From NCBI RefSeq assembly GCF_016648105.1, contig NZ_JACVVE010000022.1:1-64000 (forward strand): DNA of 64,000 nucleotides, written 5' to 3'. The translations under genes and the position numbers were made by a program. Under the pieces are notes generated by a model. That model made no database searches and had not been told where the DNA came from. It worked only from the letters and a program-made list of their open reading frames with translations. Of the stretch, positions 63,237 to 64,000 are shown piece by piece (position 1 is the stretch's first letter; each line of letters opens with the position of its first letter). This DNA is from Pseudomonas sp. S31. GTDB taxonomy: Bacteria > Pseudomonadota > Gammaproteobacteria > Pseudomonadales > Pseudomonadaceae.

Positions 63237-64000
63237 ATGGAAAGTATCGACCTGCTGGTCCTGCGCACCGCCCGCGACTGGCGCAAGGCTGGCGAACGCG
63301 TGCTGCTCGCCACTGTGGCCCGCACCTGGGGTTCGTCGCCCCGCCCCGTGGGCTCGATGATGGCCTTGCGCGGTGATGGCCGGGTGGTCGGCAGCGTCTC
63401 CGGCGGCTGTATCGAAGACGACCTGATCCACCGCTATACCACCGCCTACAGCGGCCCCGGCATGCACACCGGGCTGCCCGAGGTGGTGCGTTATGGCGTC
63501 AGCGCCGACGAAGCGCACCGCTTCGGCCTGCCCTGCGGCGGCACCCTGTCCCTGGTGCTGGAGTTCGACCCTTGCTGGCAAAGCCTCGAGCAGCTGTTGC
63601 AGCGATTGGACGCCGGCCAGCTGGTGCAGCGCAGGCTCGACCTGGACACCGGCATCGCCAGCCTTGCCGCCAGCGATGCCCCGGCGCAGTTCGAGTTCGA
63701 CGGCCAGCGCATGCTCAATACCCTGGGCCCCGGCTACCGCATGCTGTTGATCGGTGCCGGCGCGCTGGCCGAGTACCTGGCGACCATGGCCCTGTTCAAC
63801 GGTTTCAAGGTCTCGGTATGCGACCCCCGCCCCGAGTACATGAGCGGCTGGAACCTGGCCGGAGTGGAAAAGATCGTCGGCATGCCGGACGACGTGGTAC
63901 GCGCCTTCGCGCCCGACCTGCGCACCTGCATCGTCGGCCTCAGCCACGATCCCAAGCTCGACGACCTGGCGTTGCTCGAAGCCCTGCACAGCCCGGCGTT
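63237..64000 (+). CDS. XdhC/CoxI-family molybdenum cofactor maturation protein, partial
   Basis: The frame is open from 63237 to the window end (254 codons and no stop), so the gene is truncated by the window, not by mutation. The product has the XdhC features: ATVARTWGSSPRPVGSMMA and GSVSGGCIEDDL near residues 25-65 and a Rossmann-like MLLIGAGALAEYLATMA (about 168-184). XdhC proteins bind and sulfurate or insert molybdopterin cytosine dinucleotide in the xanthine oxidase family. It is 71 bp downstream of the cytochrome gene and probably matures IorB. Confidence 0.9.
   Translation, partial: MESIDLLVLRTARDWRKAGERVLLATVARTWGSSPRPVGSMMALRGDGRVVGSVSGGCIEDDLIHRYTTAYSGPGMHTGLPEVVRYGVSADEAHRFGLPCGGTLSLVLEFDPCWQSLEQLLQRLDAGQLVQRRLDLDTGIASLAASDAPAQFEFDGQRMLNTLGPGYRMLLIGAGALAEYLATMALFNGFKVSVCDPRPEYMSGWNLAGVEKIVGMPDDVVRAFAPDLRTCIVGLSHDPKLDDLALLEALHSPA

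Overview
The window is about 64 kb of GC-rich (roughly 63-65% by eye) chromosome from a Pseudomonas of the P. putida group. The basis is recognisable protein families and gene order: cbtBA-cobE-cobM, gnuR/gntK/gntT, dpkA/amaC, the kdgD-gudP-garD-KGSADH sugar-acid operon, an OsmC-YcaO fusion and an iorAB-cytochrome c set. The order also fits what I remember of strain KT2440, around PP_3407-PP_3424 and then PP_3581-PP_3624. That comparison is from memory, not from a search.

Layout. (1) 1-2.8 kb: a cobalamin riboswitch followed by cobalt transporter genes and two late cobalamin genes. (2) 2.9-8.2 kb: a BvgA/BvgS-like response regulator and hybrid kinase, then a convergent soluble PAS-PAS chemotaxis-type protein (BdlA-like). 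(3) 8.2-11.5 kb: gluconate regulator, kinase and permease with three matching operator palindromes. (4) 11.9-19.1 kb: an NtrC-type regulator with two paralogous histidine kinases, a lytic transglycosylase behind a good sigma-54 promoter match, and an orphan type II secretion-like pair (GspG, GspF). (5) 19.0-20.7 kb: a tyrosine recombinase with 11-bp iterons upstream, and a small DUF1652-like gene. This is where the remembered KT2440 order jumps. (6) 20.7-32 kb: an MHYT-GGDEF-EAL protein and a four-gene RND efflux operon (MuxABC-OpmB/MdtABC type). (7) 32-37.3 kb: thiol peroxidase, a Tat-exported phosphoesterase, an HAAAP amino-acid transporter and the aminotransferase AmaC. (8) 37.7-42.2 kb: a 1478-residue repeat protein with a perfect 285-bp period and a low-GC 3' end, followed by a poly-G/poly-C block that looks like a sequencing artefact. 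(9) 42.4-51.8 kb: dpkA, a class-I-amidotransferase-like hydrolase, and the complete glucarate/galactarate pathway with its GntR-family regulator. (10) 52-56.6 kb: small secreted proteins, a YeeE/YedE transporter and a sorbosone-dehydrogenase-like lipoprotein. (11) 56.6-64 kb: OsmC-YcaO, then iorA, iorB, a triheme cytochrome c and the start of an XdhC-like gene cut by the window end.

Most of the window is ordinary core and catabolic content. The parts that merit attention are the modular repeat protein and the adjoining suspect join, the apparent loss of the D-lysine genes normally next to dpkA, the kinase-pair/transglycosylase/orphan pseudopilin locus, and the recombinase with its iterons. 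No CRISPR array, insertion sequence, rRNA or tRNA gene was seen.
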